From Pedobacter yonginensis (lineage in GTDB: Bacteria > Bacteroidota > Bacteroidia > Sphingobacteriales > Sphingobacteriaceae): a DNA stretch of 64,000 nt. The notes beneath the pieces are model-generated. The model was not told the DNA's origin, searched no databases, and worked only from the letters and a program-made list of their open reading frames with translations. Positions 63,711 to 64,000 of the stretch are shown one piece after another. Every line of letters begins with the position of its first letter. Position 1 is the stretch's first letter. The stretch spans positions 806,001-870,000 of the forward strand of contig NZ_QGNZ01000002.1 of the NCBI RefSeq assembly GCF_003173595.1, in the 5' to 3' direction. A program made the position numbers and the translations under genes.

Positions 63711-63972
63711 ATTTAATTTTTGAATTGATTGTGGCTAGAATTTGATCGAGTTTTTGTTGGCTGAAGTTATGTTTCCCGTTAAGCCACTGGGTTACTTCTG
63801 CAATTTGTATATCAACCAAAAGCGCCAGCCTATCGGCATCCAATCCTTTTTGTTTGAGAAGAGAAGTCACTTCCTCGGCGGTTTCTTGATTTATCTGAGT
63901 TAATTTTTCAATTGCCGGATTTCCATTTTCTTTAATCCAGTTGGCTACCAGATCCTCATTTTGGGTGCTCAT
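63709..63972 (-). CDS. small HTH protein, XRE-like
   Basis: An 87-residue protein. Residues 35-85 read as a helix-turn-helix: LLKQKGLDADRLALLVDIQIAEVTQWLNGKHNFSQQKLDQILATI resembles lambda-type HTH proteins with the turn at VDIQIAEVT. The N-terminal 34 residues are helical. Function and targets are unknown. It starts at ATG 63972, close to the window edge, so its upstream context is not visible. Confidence 0.75.
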   Translation of the reverse strand: MSTQNEDLVANWIKENGNPAIEKLTQINQETAEEVTSLLKQKGLDADRLALLVDIQIAEVTQWLNGKHNFSQQKLDQILATINSKIK

Positions 63973-64000
63973 TCGTTATGCTTTGCTTTTATTTTTCGGT

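Overview
The window looks like chromosome of a Bacteroidota bacterium, most likely a Sphingobacteriaceae member close to Pedobacter (an inference from gene content, not a computed placement). The signs are three SusC/SusD-type outer-membrane uptake pairs in a row, a GldH lipoprotein, DUF3078 and DUF5916 outer-membrane proteins, many lipoproteins with short lipoboxes, few Shine-Dalgarno sequences, and -7 boxes of the form TAnnTTTG upstream of several genes. The DNA is AT-rich.

Positions 1-28951 are mostly housekeeping and envelope genes. In order: a partial M16 peptidase, a small membrane protein, an oligopeptidase B-like lipoprotein, proB-proA (proline synthesis), a beta-CASP metallo-beta-lactamase protein, a YifB/ComM ATPase, a small XRE regulator with a divergent lipoprotein, ffh, a DUF5916 protein, a DUF3078 protein, a run of minus-strand genes (ruvX, an O-methyltransferase, two LysM glucosaminidases, a secreted regulatory-domain protein, a small HExxH protein), then holB, a PSP1/RicT-like protein, gldH, murF and a large M14 carboxypeptidase. 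A MITE-like repeat with 19-bp terminal inverted repeats occurs at 1682-1859 and 24867-25053, with a lone end at 16275. Two unrelated repeat tracts lie between ffh and the DUF5916 gene (13487-13779).

Positions 29627-46005 hold three consecutive SusC/SusD pairs. Each transcription unit ends at a good intrinsic terminator, and two of them carry an extra surface lipoprotein. No glycoside hydrolases or dedicated regulators are present, so the substrates cannot be assigned. The three susC-like genes share exactly the same first 29 nucleotides although the proteins diverge downstream. After them come DoxX and LD-carboxypeptidase genes (minus strand) and metG, which starts with TTG.

Positions 49639-55577 form the most interesting region. 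A tRNA-Arg(CCU) gene is followed 5.9 kb later by an exact 14-bp copy of its 3' end, the hallmark of an element integrated in a tRNA gene. Between the two copies are five genes: a zinc-ribbon protein, a small caspase/CHAT-like cysteine protease, a 95-residue protein, an N6-adenine DNA methyltransferase and a 232-residue partner of unknown function translated directly after it. No integrase is present. I read this as a compact defence-type island that may be a new system. It is followed by a second accessory patch (a HEPN-like protein, an XRE regulator and an HNH endonuclease resembling type IV restriction enzymes) up to about 58.4 kb.

Positions 59084-64000 carry a DUF2807 secreted protein, an aldo/keto reductase with an AraC regulator behind it and a 21-bp-spaced direct repeat in front, an ECF-like sigma factor with a cupin anti-sigma partner, an OmpA-family lipoprotein and a small HTH protein. 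Most intergenic calls (promoters, operators, terminators) come from reading the sequence by eye and have not been tested by folding or motif scoring.
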